Part shown: positions 20,550 through 26,987 of the stretch, piece after piece | Layout: each line of letters begins with the position of its first letter | Position numbering within the stretch: position 1 is the stretch's first letter | From: Chth-196 sp044376515 | GTDB taxonomy: Bacteria > Verrucomicrobiota > Verrucomicrobiia > Chthoniobacterales > Chthoniobacteraceae | NCBI GenBank assembly: GCA_044376515.1 | Contig: JBILKV010000034.1 | Coordinates: forward strand, 1 to 32,184 | Reading direction: 5' to 3' | DNA: 32,184 bases | Program-made: the position numbers and the translations under genes | Notes under the pieces: generated by a model | What the model was told of the DNA's origin: nothing | The model's database searches: none | Seen by the model: the letters and a program-made list of their open reading frames with translations, nothing else

Positions 20550-21008
20550 ATGGCCGAGCCCACCGTTTTCTATAAACGTTCCACGTTTGTGACCCACCTG
20601 CCGAAGGGGGCGCTCTACAGTCCCAGCCATTACTGGTTGGTGGATGAGGGGGACGGTATCTGGCGGGTGGGCTTCACAAAGTTTGCCACGCGGATGCTTG
20701 GCGAGTTGGTGGATCACCAATTTGAGAAGCAGCCGGGCGCCGTGGTGCAAAGCGGGGAAATCGTCGGTTCAGTGGAGGGTTTCAAGGCGATCTCCGATCT
20801 GTACAGCCCGCTGCAGGGCACGTTTCTCGAGGGAAATCCGGCGCTCTCACGCGACCCGGAAATCATTGGCCGCGAGCCGTATGGCGAAGGGTGGCTTTTC
20901 CGCGCGCAGGGCATGCCTGATTCCCGCTGCGGCGATGTGGAAAGCTATCGCGCCCTCCTCGACGCGACGATCGACCGGATGCTCGAAAAGGAAGGCGCCG
21001 GGGAGTGA
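20550..21008 (+). CDS. gcvH: orphan glycine-cleavage H-like lipoyl protein
   Basis: A 152-aa lipoyl-domain protein. In the glycine cleavage system, H protein carries the aminomethyl group on lipoyl-lysine. The lipoylation motif is EGFKAISDLYSPLQG, with the predicted modified Lys79 in the place of ESVK in classical H proteins. The N-terminus starts MAEPTVFYKRSTFV at an ATG at 20550; the frame is open further upstream but without homology-like sequence. No gcvT or gcvP lies in the window, so it could be a stand-alone lipoyl carrier or work with distant gcv genes. Its TGA stop (21006-21008) overlaps the first base of the dispersed repeat. Confidence 0.85.
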   Translation: MAEPTVFYKRSTFVTHLPKGALYSPSHYWLVDEGDGIWRVGFTKFATRMLGELVDHQFEKQPGAVVQSGEIVGSVEGFKAISDLYSPLQGTFLEGNPALSRDPEIIGREPYGEGWLFRAQGMPDSRCGDVESYRALLDATIDRMLEKEGAGE

Positions 21009-21354
21009 TACCACTTATCTGAGTTTTCTGGATTATGAGCGATGGGAACCCCGTGAATTGATCGTTCCGCCTTGTTGAGAAAAGCGGCGCGGATTTTCGC
21101 CAAATCTGACGCCCCGCAAGGGGCACTTCTCTTTCAGCCCATGGCAACGCCATGGGAAAAGCGTCCCCAAAAAAGAATACGCCCTGAAAGGGCACCCTCA
21201 CCTGCCCGGTCCATCCGAAAGCGTGGCTTCCTCATGGGGCGCCCTTTCACGGCTTCATGTTTGATAACGGATCAAACCCACGGCGTTGCCATGGGCTGCG
21301 AGTGGCCTCCCCCTTCGGGGCGGAAACACTCCGGTTAGCATTGAGAGTTGGTAT
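21008..21354. repeat. dispersed structured repeat, copy B (ATACCA inverted ends)
   Basis: A 347-bp element starting ATACCACTTATCTGAG and ending GAGAGTTGGTAT, homologous to 2830-3102. It fills the complete interval between two convergent genes. Perfect hairpins are visible: GCCCCGCAAGGGGC (21111-21124), CCCATGGC-AAC-GCCATGGG (21138-21156) and GCCCTGAAAGGGC (21181-21193), then a CCCCCTTCGGGG type stem near 21309-21320. The right third (about 21243-21330) is absent from the other copy. It could fold into a multi-hairpin RNA and act as a two-way terminator here. No credible gene lies in it. It resembles palindrome-rich repeats spread in several bacterial phyla, but that link is from memory. Confidence 0.88.
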
Positions 21355-22328
21355 CACGCGCCAAAGCCCATCGCCTTGCGCACGCGCTGGATCGTGGGCA
21401 GGGCAACGGCGCGGGCGCGCGCGGCCCCGTCGGCGAGGAGCGCGTCCAACGTCGCGGGGTTGGCCGCCAGCTCGGCGCGCCTTGCGCGGAACGGGGCGAA
21501 CCGGTCCCAGATCGCCTCGAACAGCCGCTTCTTGAATTCGCCATAGCCGGTGCCGCCCGCGCGGAAATCGGACTCCATCGTTGCCACCTGCCCGGGCGTG
21601 GCCACCAGCCGGTACAAGGCCACGATCGACGAGCCGGCCGGATCCTTCGGAGCCTCCACCGGCTGGCAGTCGGTGACGATGCTCATCACCTTTTTGCGCA
21701 GCGCCTTTTCTTCCTCAAACAGGCCGATGGTATTGTTGTAGCTCTTGCTCATTTTCTGGCCGTCGAGCCCGACCACGGTGGCCATTTCCGCGACGATGCT
21801 GGGCTGTGGCACGGTGAACACCGGCCCGAAGAGGCGGTTGGCTTTTTCCGCCAGATCGCGCGTGACCTCCACGTGTTGTTTCTGGTCCCGGCCCACCGGA
21901 ACGATGTTACTGTCGTAGAGCAGGATGTCCGCCGCCATCAGGACCGGGTACGCAAACAGCCCGTGCGAGGGCACGAGGCCCTTGGCCAGCTGGTCCTTGT
22001 AGGCGTGGCAGTTTTCGAGCATCGGCATCGGCGTCAGACACGTCAGGAGCCACGCCAGTTCGGTCACCTCGGGCACGTCGCTTTGCCGGAACAGGACGGC
22101 CTTTTGTGGGTCGAGTCCGCACGCCAGAAAATCCAGCGCGACCGACCGCGAATGCTCCTGCAGGTCCGCCGGTTTTTGCACCGTGGTGAAGGCGTGGTAG
22201 TCCGCGATGAAATAGAAGGCCTCGCCACGTTCCTGCCACTCGATGCCGGGCTTCATCATTCCGAAATAGTTGCCAAGGTGCGGACGACCGGTGGGCTTGA
22301 TGCCGGAGAGAATGCGGGGCGCTGCCAT
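21354..22328 (-). CDS. trpS: tryptophan--tRNA ligase
   Basis: Class I synthetase charging tRNA-Trp in the cytoplasm. The 324-aa product starts MAAPRILSGIKPTGRPHLGN, with the HIGH-type motif PHLGN (16-20) and the KMSKS loop (192-196, KMSKSYNNT). The conserved MAADILLYDSNIVPVGRDQKQHVE segment is present. ATG at 22328 fits the family N-terminus; another in-frame ATG lies 15 bp upstream (22343). Its TGA stop shares the terminal bases of the dispersed repeat (TCA at 21354-21356 on the plus strand). It is divergent from the PHP phosphatase, with a G-rich tract in the shared upstream region. Confidence 0.97.
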   Translation of the reverse strand: MAAPRILSGIKPTGRPHLGNYFGMMKPGIEWQERGEAFYFIADYHAFTTVQKPADLQEHSRSVALDFLACGLDPQKAVLFRQSDVPEVTELAWLLTCLTPMPMLENCHAYKDQLAKGLVPSHGLFAYPVLMAADILLYDSNIVPVGRDQKQHVEVTRDLAEKANRLFGPVFTVPQPSIVAEMATVVGLDGQKMSKSYNNTIGLFEEEKALRKKVMSIVTDCQPVEAPKDPAGSSIVALYRLVATPGQVATMESDFRAGGTGYGEFKKRLFEAIWDRFAPFRARRAELAANPATLDALLADGAARARAVALPTIQRVRKAMGFGA

Positions 22329-22383
22329 AAGGCCGCGGATCATCCGCGCAAAACGCTCCGCTGCACAAGCAATTCGGGGTTCT

Positions 22384-22417
22384 GGGGGGTTGTGGGGGGT
22401 TCCGGGGGGTTCCGGGG
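22384..22417 (+). repeat. G-rich tandem tract, possible G-quadruplex
   Basis: Four G-runs of 6, 6, 6 and 4 separated by TTGT, TTCC and TTCC on the plus strand, a perfect fit to the G4 pattern. The period is about 10 bp (GGGGGGTTCC). It lies in the 171-bp divergent region between the trpS and PHP-phosphatase starts and could influence both promoters. Similar GGGGTTC sequence occurs near 26653 and, inverted, near 31580. Confidence 0.6.
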
Positions 22418-22499
22418 CGGGCTGTGGGTTTCCGGTTCGGGGTGCGAGGCGTGGAGAATTGTCTTCGTGCGGTTCGGCCCTTTGTGGGACGTTTTCCGG

Positions 22500-23333
22500 A
22501 TGCCCTGTTCCGGACTCACCGACTATCACGTGCACACGCCGCTCTGCCGCCATGCGGAGGGCTGGCCCGTGGAGATGGCGGCCCGTGCCGTGGCGCTCGG
22601 CCTCGACGAACTGGGTTTTGCCGACCACAACCCGATGCCGGCCCCCTTCGACGACTGGCGGATGCTGCACGGGGAATTGCCGGAGTATCTCGAGCAGGTC
22701 GGGCTCGCCAGAAACCGGTTTCCAAACCTCCCCATCCGGTTGGGGCTCGAGATGGACTTTCTCGACGGTTGCGAGGCGTGGTGGGAGCGGTTGCGCGGCG
22801 CGGCGCCGTGGGACTTTTGGATCGGCAGTGTCCACTACCTCGCCGACGGCATGGAGGTCGACAATCCAAAGTACCTGAGCCGCTACAGGGAGGCGGATCC
22901 CGCGCACGTGTGGGCTGCGTACTGGGAACGCTATGAGGCGTGTATCCGTTCGGGCTGGTTCGACTTTGTGGCGCATCCGGATCTCCCCAAAAAGTTTGGC
23001 TTCGTGCCCGGGGGCGATTTGCGGCGTTTTTATGAACCTGTGATTCAGGCGCTTGTGGACACCGGTCTGGCCTATGAAATCAACACGGCCGGCTTGCGGA
23101 AGGACTGTCGCGAGCTGTACCCGGCGCGGCAGTTTGCGCAGCTTGCCAGCGAAGCCGGCGTCCCGGTGCTCGTGAATTCCGACGCCCACGCCGTCTCCGA
23201 ACTGGGGGCGGGTTACGCCGAGGCGGTGGCGCTGCTGCGCGAGGTGGGTTACACCGAGGTCGTGCGGTTTGCGGGAGGACGCCGCACGGCGGTCCCCCTG
23301 CCCGCCGCGGATCGGACGGGGGGTGTCCGGTGA
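22500..23333 (+). CDS. PHP-family phosphatase (histidinol-phosphatase type)
   Basis: A 277-aa metal-dependent phosphatase of the PHP superfamily, most like histidinol-phosphatase HisJ/HisK, which makes histidinol from its phosphate in histidine synthesis. The metal-binding motifs are complete: DYHVHTPLCRH (H10, H12, H18), FADHNP, GLEMDF, GSVHYL, AHPDLPKKFG and VNSDAH. The start at ATG 22500 matches the family N-terminus, since the TDYHVHT strand follows within six residues. Its TGA overlaps the GTG start of the folP-like gene by four bases (GTGA), so the two are translationally coupled. No other his genes are nearby, so another phosphomonoester, perhaps in the pterin path, is also possible; that is speculation. 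Confidence 0.85.
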   Translation: MPCSGLTDYHVHTPLCRHAEGWPVEMAARAVALGLDELGFADHNPMPAPFDDWRMLHGELPEYLEQVGLARNRFPNLPIRLGLEMDFLDGCEAWWERLRGAAPWDFWIGSVHYLADGMEVDNPKYLSRYREADPAHVWAAYWERYEACIRSGWFDFVAHPDLPKKFGFVPGGDLRRFYEPVIQALVDTGLAYEINTAGLRKDCRELYPARQFAQLASEAGVPVLVNSDAHAVSELGAGYAEAVALLREVGYTEVVRFAGGRRTAVPLPAADRTGGVR

Positions 23334-24163
23334 TTTTACGCGCGCGGCACCACGTGTTTTCCTTCCCCCGGCGGCCGCTGGTGATGGGGATCGTCAACCT
23401 CTCGGCCGACTCTTTTTCCGGCGACGGCCTGTCCGACTGCGGGGCCGCGCTCGGCCATGCGCAACAACTCCTGGCCGACGGCGCCGACCTCATCGATGTC
23501 GGCGCCGAAAGCGCGCGCACCAACCGCGGCCCCATCTCCGCCGCCGAGGAAGCCGAACGGTTGTGCGCCTTCGTACGGGGTTGGAGGGAGGCTGGCGGGG
23601 GCGCGCCGCTTTCGCTCAACACGTGGCGGCCGGAGGTGGCGGAGGCCGTGCTTCCGGAGGGGGGTGACCTCCTCAACGACATCGGCGGCCTGCCCGACGG
23701 GCGTAACGCCGCCATATGTGCGCGGCACGGGGCGGCGCTGCTGGTCATGCACAGCGTCGGGGTGCCCAAGGTGCCGCACACCCACGTCTCCTACGGTGAC
23801 GTGTTGGGTGCCGTGGAGGCTTTTTTCGAGGAGAAGCTCGCCCTCTGCGCACAGACGGGTCTCGAGCCGGAGCGCATCCTCCTCGACCCCGGCATCGACT
23901 TCGCCAAACAGCGCGACGACAACCTCCGGATCTATGCCCGGCTGGAGCGGCTGCACCGTTTTGGGAGGCCGCTGCTGCTGCCGGTTTCGCGCAAGACTGT
24001 CATCGGCGAGGTGCTGGGCATCGCCGAACCGGCCGCGCGCGACGCGGGGACGGTGGCCTGCATCGTTCAGGGGATGCTCCGCGGTGCCCACGTGTTCCGC
24101 GTTCACAATGTGCGGGCTGCGGTGGCGACGGTGCGGACGATCGCCGCGGTGTTGGAGGCCTGA
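23330..24163 (+). CDS. folP: dihydropteroate synthase (divergent type)
   Basis: Pterin-binding enzyme that joins 6-hydroxymethyl-dihydropterin diphosphate to p-aminobenzoate. The 277-aa TIM-barrel protein has MGIVNLSADSFSGDG (19-33), DVGAESARTNRG (56-67), NDI (116-118), DPGIDFAKQRDDNL (187-199), LPVSRKTVIGE (217-227, Lys222 in the active site) and FRVHNV (256-261, Arg257 and His259). Two features are atypical: the usual S-x-D-T-x-K-P motif reads SLNTWRP, with Asn97 in place of the pterin-side Asp, and GESTRPG reads AESARTN. Start GTG at 23330, overlapping the phosphatase stop. Probably functional, as the other motifs are intact, but it may be a folP paralogue with a changed substrate. Confidence 0.83.
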   Translation: MILRARHHVFSFPRRPLVMGIVNLSADSFSGDGLSDCGAALGHAQQLLADGADLIDVGAESARTNRGPISAAEEAERLCAFVRGWREAGGGAPLSLNTWRPEVAEAVLPEGGDLLNDIGGLPDGRNAAICARHGAALLVMHSVGVPKVPHTHVSYGDVLGAVEAFFEEKLALCAQTGLEPERILLDPGIDFAKQRDDNLRIYARLERLHRFGRPLLLPVSRKTVIGEVLGIAEPAARDAGTVACIVQGMLRGAHVFRVHNVRAAVATVRTIAAVLEA

Positions 24164-24182
24164 GGGCCGCGGTCGTCGCGTG

Positions 24183-24224
24183 GGTCCCCTACTCCGCCTC
24201 CGGGGTCCCCTACTCCGCCTCCGG
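24183..24224. repeat. 21-bp tandem duplication across a stop codon
   Basis: The block GGGTCCCCTACTCCGCCTCC occurs twice with a 21-bp offset (first T of GTCCCC at 24185 and 24206). On the minus strand it duplicates the last codons of the gene at 24210-24497 together with its TAG, so a second in-frame TAG stands exactly seven codons downstream. Confidence 0.9.
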
Positions 24225-24497
24225 CTCTGCGGGCGCTTCGCCTTCCGGACGGCGGTCCTCAAGCATGCGGTCCAGGGAGGCGACCTCGTCCCAAGGGAGG
24301 CGTTTGCGTTGGTATTTACGCCAGACGATATCCCGCAGTTCCTCGAGCTCTGCGAGCGGCGGGATTTCGTAGTAGGTCCACTGGGCTTCGGCGCGGCCCT
24401 TGGACTGGAACTTCCAGCGGCCGCCGAAGCGTTCCGCGCGCACCTCGCGTTTTTCCCCCTCGGGGGTGGTGGTTTTCCAGACGTGGATGTTTCGCAT
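24210..24497 (-). CDS. small hypothetical protein
   Basis: A 95-aa protein of unknown function, MRNIHVWKTTTPEGEKREVR at the N-terminus. It is basic and aromatic in the first half (RFGGRWKFQSKGRAEAQWTYYE), then helical and acidic (LAELEELRDIVWRKYQRKRLPWDEVASL), with a Pro/Glu/Ala tail. The W-K-F-Q-S-K and W-T-Y-Y-E stretches look like a short beta sheet binding nucleic acid or protein, but no family is recognised. Codon use fits the surroundings. Its start (CAT at 24495-24497) overlaps the ATG of the divergent CPBP gene. The stop codon lies in a 21-bp tandem duplication. Confidence 0.65.
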   Translation of the reverse strand: MRNIHVWKTTTPEGEKREVRAERFGGRWKFQSKGRAEAQWTYYEIPPLAELEELRDIVWRKYQRKRLPWDEVASLDRMLEDRRPEGEAPAEPEAE

Positions 24498-25440
24498 GAG
24501 GATCGTTTTTTTGGGTGGAGCGGTGGGTGCCTTGCCGCAGAATAGGCGAACTGTGAGGGAAGCGGGAAAAATTTTTGCCTACCTGTGTGGCGTGCTGGGT
24601 TTGGGGGCGCTGCTGGCCCCGCCCCTGTACTGGGCGGCGCATGCCTTGGCGGATGCAGGGGTACTGGTGGTGCTCCGGAAGTTCGCGTTCCAAAAGTATT
24701 TCAACCGTGCCGTGCTGGTGGCCGCTGTCGCGCTGCTCTGGCCGCTCATTCGCTGGCTTGGCCTGCGCGACTGGCGGCCGCCGGTTTTCCGCAGGGATCC
24801 CCGGTGGAAGCGCCGGCTCGGCGTCGGGATCGGGCTGGGGGCCGGGGCGATGGGGGTGTTGGGGGCCGTGCTGTGGGCGGCGGGGGCGTACCGTTTTGCC
24901 GGGCCGCCCGGCGCGGGCGCGGTGCTCGCGGTGGCGGGGTCGGCGGTGGCGGTAAGCCTGCTGGAGGAGGCGTTGTTCCGAGGGGTGTTGGCGGGGCTTT
25001 TTTCGCGCGGGATGGGGGCGGTTGGAGCGTTGTGGTGGACGAGCGGGTTGTTTGCGGTCGTGCATTTTCTCAAGCCCGATCCATCGGTCCAGGTGGCTTC
25101 CGTGACGTGGACTTCGGGGTTTGCGCTGGTGCCGCATGCCTTCCACCAGTTTCGGGAACCGCTGTTGTTGCTGGGGGGATTCGGCACGCTGCTGGTACTG
25201 GGGCTGGTGCTGGGGCTGGCGGCGCAGCGGACGGGGTCGCTGTGGATGAGCGTGGGTTTCCACGGGGGCCTTGTGCTGGTAAAGGGGGTTTTCCTAAAGT
25301 CCTTCGGGCAGGTGGCCCAATTCCCCCCGTGGGTGGGCCCCCAGCTGCAGGTGGGGCTTGCCCCGGTGTGCGTCCTCTTGCTTTCAGGTTGCCTGCTCTG
25401 GGCGCTCTCCCGCCCCGACGCGGGCGCCGGTGTCCCCTAG
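24496..25440 (+). CDS. CPBP-family intramembrane protease
   Basis: Multi-pass membrane protein of the CPBP (CAAX protease/bacteriocin-processing) family. The 314-aa product has about eight hydrophobic segments. The three family motifs are present: EEALFRGVL (E157, E158, R162), VHFLKP (H190) and SVGFHGGLV (H256), which supply the glutamate and histidine residues of the catalytic metal site. Substrate unknown; relatives process prenylated proteins, anchor complexes or bacteriocin peptides. The start is uncertain: ATG at 24496 overlaps the start of the divergent gene, while GTG at 24553 (295 aa) would leave room for a promoter and begins just before the first membrane segment. The cysteine desulfurase gene follows 45 bp after its stop. 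Confidence 0.8.
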   Translation: MRIVFLGGAVGALPQNRRTVREAGKIFAYLCGVLGLGALLAPPLYWAAHALADAGVLVVLRKFAFQKYFNRAVLVAAVALLWPLIRWLGLRDWRPPVFRRDPRWKRRLGVGIGLGAGAMGVLGAVLWAAGAYRFAGPPGAGAVLAVAGSAVAVSLLEEALFRGVLAGLFSRGMGAVGALWWTSGLFAVVHFLKPDPSVQVASVTWTSGFALVPHAFHQFREPLLLLGGFGTLLVLGLVLGLAAQRTGSLWMSVGFHGGLVLVKGVFLKSFGQVAQFPPWVGPQLQVGLAPVCVLLLSGCLLWALSRPDAGAGVP

Positions 25441-25451
25441 GCCCCCGCCCT

Positions 25452-25465
25452 GTTCCACGTGGAAC
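25452..25465. promoter_or_regulatory. parS-like ParB-binding palindrome 1
   Basis: Perfect 14-bp palindrome GTTCCACGTGGAAC, preceded by T, so it reads TGTTCCACGTGGAACG. It lies 20 bp upstream of the cysteine desulfurase ATG. The canonical parS is TGTTTCACGTGAAACA, and the CC/GG variant is known from pseudomonads. Confidence 0.75.
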
Positions 25466-25485
25466 GCGCCTCTCTTTCCCTCCCC

Positions 25486-26634
25486 ATGCTGTACTTTGAT
25501 CACAACGCCACCGCCCCGCTTTCTGCGGCCGCCCGCGCGGCGTGGGTGGAGGCGCAGGAGCGGTTTCCGGGGAACCCCTCCAGCCTCCACCGGGCCGGCC
25601 AGCGGGCCGAAGCCGCCCTCGAGGCGGCCCGCGCGGCGGTGGCCGCCCACCTGGGCTGCGCAGAGGCCGGCCTGATCTGGACCAGTGGCGCGACCGAGTC
25701 GGCTTCCGCGGTGTTCACCCACCTGGCTTTGCAGGCCGCCCCGGGGGCGGAGGTCTGGGTGTCGGCCGTCGAGCATCCCTGCGTGTTGGAAGCGGCGAAA
25801 CGCGCCTTTTCAGGCCGGGTCCGCCGTCTGCCCGTCTCGCCGGACGGCCTCCTCGAGCCGGGCACCCTGAAGGCCGCGCTGGAGGCGGCCTCCTCCACGG
25901 GTCTGCCCGCCGGGGTCGCCGTCCTGGCCGCCTCCAATGAAACCGGAGTGCTGCAGCCGTGGCCCGCGCTTCAGGCCCTCTGCCGCGACGCCCGCGTCCC
26001 GTTTGTCTGTGACGCCACCCAGTGGATCGGACGCCTCCCGGCCGGCGGGTTGGGTGGATGTGACTTTTTGTTCGGCAGCGCCCACAAGTGCGGCGGACCG
26101 GTGGGGACCGGTTTTCTCAGTGTCGGCCGGTCTCCGCACCGGCTGCATCCCCTGCTCTGCGGGGGGCCGCAGGAGGACGGCCGGCGGGCGGGCACCCAGA
26201 ACGTCGCCGGCGCCGCCGCCTTTGCCGCCGCCCTTGCCGCCTGTGCCGCGTATTTCCCGCAGGTTCCCGAACGCCTCGAATGGCGCGACCGCTTTGGGGC
26301 GGAGCTTCTGCTCCGCCTGCCCGGCACCCGGATTCTTTCCGCCGGCGCCAGCCGCCTTTGGAACACCGTGTCCTTCCTGCCTCCTGCCTTCCCCGACTGC
26401 CGGCAGCGCTGGGTGGTGCGTCTGGACGCCGCCGGCGTGGCTGCCTCCAGCGGATCCGCCTGTGCCAGCGGCCGCGAAAAGCCCTCGCACGTTCTGGAGG
26501 CGATGGGGGTCCCCGCGGCCGAGTCCGACCGGGTCCTCCGGCTGAGTGCCGGTTGGGACACCACCCCGTCCGACTGGGAGCAGGTGCTCTCCCGCCTCGG
26601 GGACATCTGGCGGCGTCTCGGCTCCGTTGGATAA
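25486..26634 (+). CDS. cysteine desulfurase, NifS/IscS family
   Basis: PLP enzyme that takes sulfur from cysteine for Fe-S clusters, thiolated tRNA or other acceptors. The 382-aa product starts MLYFDHNATAPLS. It has SGATES (67-72), the histidine of VEHPC (H97), NETG (151-154), the PLP lysine in GSAHKCGGP (K201) and the catalytic cysteine in SSGSACASG (C326). Aminotransferase class V fold. ATG at 25486 is preferred to one 27 bp upstream, which would overlap the parS-like palindrome. It stands alone without iscU or other suf/isc genes. The following gene is mnmG, also a tRNA-modification enzyme, so a sulfur role in tRNA thiolation is a fair guess, not shown. Confidence 0.93.
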   Translation: MLYFDHNATAPLSAAARAAWVEAQERFPGNPSSLHRAGQRAEAALEAARAAVAAHLGCAEAGLIWTSGATESASAVFTHLALQAAPGAEVWVSAVEHPCVLEAAKRAFSGRVRRLPVSPDGLLEPGTLKAALEAASSTGLPAGVAVLAASNETGVLQPWPALQALCRDARVPFVCDATQWIGRLPAGGLGGCDFLFGSAHKCGGPVGTGFLSVGRSPHRLHPLLCGGPQEDGRRAGTQNVAGAAAFAAALAACAAYFPQVPERLEWRDRFGAELLLRLPGTRILSAGASRLWNTVSFLPPAFPDCRQRWVVRLDAAGVAASSGSACASGREKPSHVLEAMGVPAAESDRVLRLSAGWDTTPSDWEQVLSRLGDIWRRLGSVG

Positions 26635-26733
26635 AACGAGGGGTGGCTTGACGGGGTTCCGCGGGGGGTTCGGGTGTCACGGATGTCGGCGGCGGGGTAT
26701 TGAGGGTCCAAACAGGCGTCATTGCGCAGAAAA

Positions 26734-26788
26734 GGCCCTTAAAGGGCCCTTTCCTCGGTCCCGAGGGTAGGCACAGCGGACGCCCGGC
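26734..26788 (-). repeat. inverted repeat arm 1 flanking mnmG
   Basis: On the minus strand it reads GGGCGTCCGCTGTGCCTACC then CTCGGGACCGAGG, AAAGGG and CCCTTTAAGG. It matches 28923-28980 (plus strand) with roughly 85 % identity by eye. Between the two lies mnmG. Confidence 0.7.
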
Positions 26789-26859
26789 GTTTTCCGACCT
26801 GAAAAGGAGCTGAAAACGGCGTGGGCCGTTCCCCCCCGCGCCCGGGCCGCTGCAAAAGA

Positions 26860-26930
26860 CGTCCGCGGCCGCCGGTCCGCCGAAAAAACAGTCGGGGGCA
26901 TCCGAGCCGGCTGCGGTCCGGCCGCGGACG
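26860..26930. other. 12-bp inverted repeat in the region upstream of mnmG
   Basis: CGTCCGCGGCCG (26860-26871) and CGGCCGCGGACG (26919-26930) are perfect reverse complements, 47 nt apart, and could form a stable hairpin or a DNA cruciform. It lies just upstream of the second parS-like site and the mnmG start. Confidence 0.55.
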
Positions 26931-26948
26931 CCCCCCGGTCAAACGAAC

Positions 26949-26962
26949 GTTCCACGTGGAAC
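26949..26962. promoter_or_regulatory. parS-like ParB-binding palindrome 2
   Basis: Perfect palindrome GTTCCACGTGGAAC in the context CGTTCCACGTGGAACG (16-bp palindrome), 25 bp upstream of the mnmG ATG. ParB bound here could also influence mnmG transcription. Confidence 0.75.
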
Positions 26963-26987
26963 GGGGTTGTGCTACAGTCGCCAGCCC

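Noticed and set aside
20577..20590. GTTCCACGTTTGTG as a fourth parS site
   Set aside because: Only the left half matches; the right half is not palindromic and it encodes the start of the GcvH-like protein.
21008..21354. Repeat as a CRISPR array or tRNA-like gene
   Set aside because: The internal hairpins differ from one another, there are no regular spacers, and no cloverleaf can be drawn.
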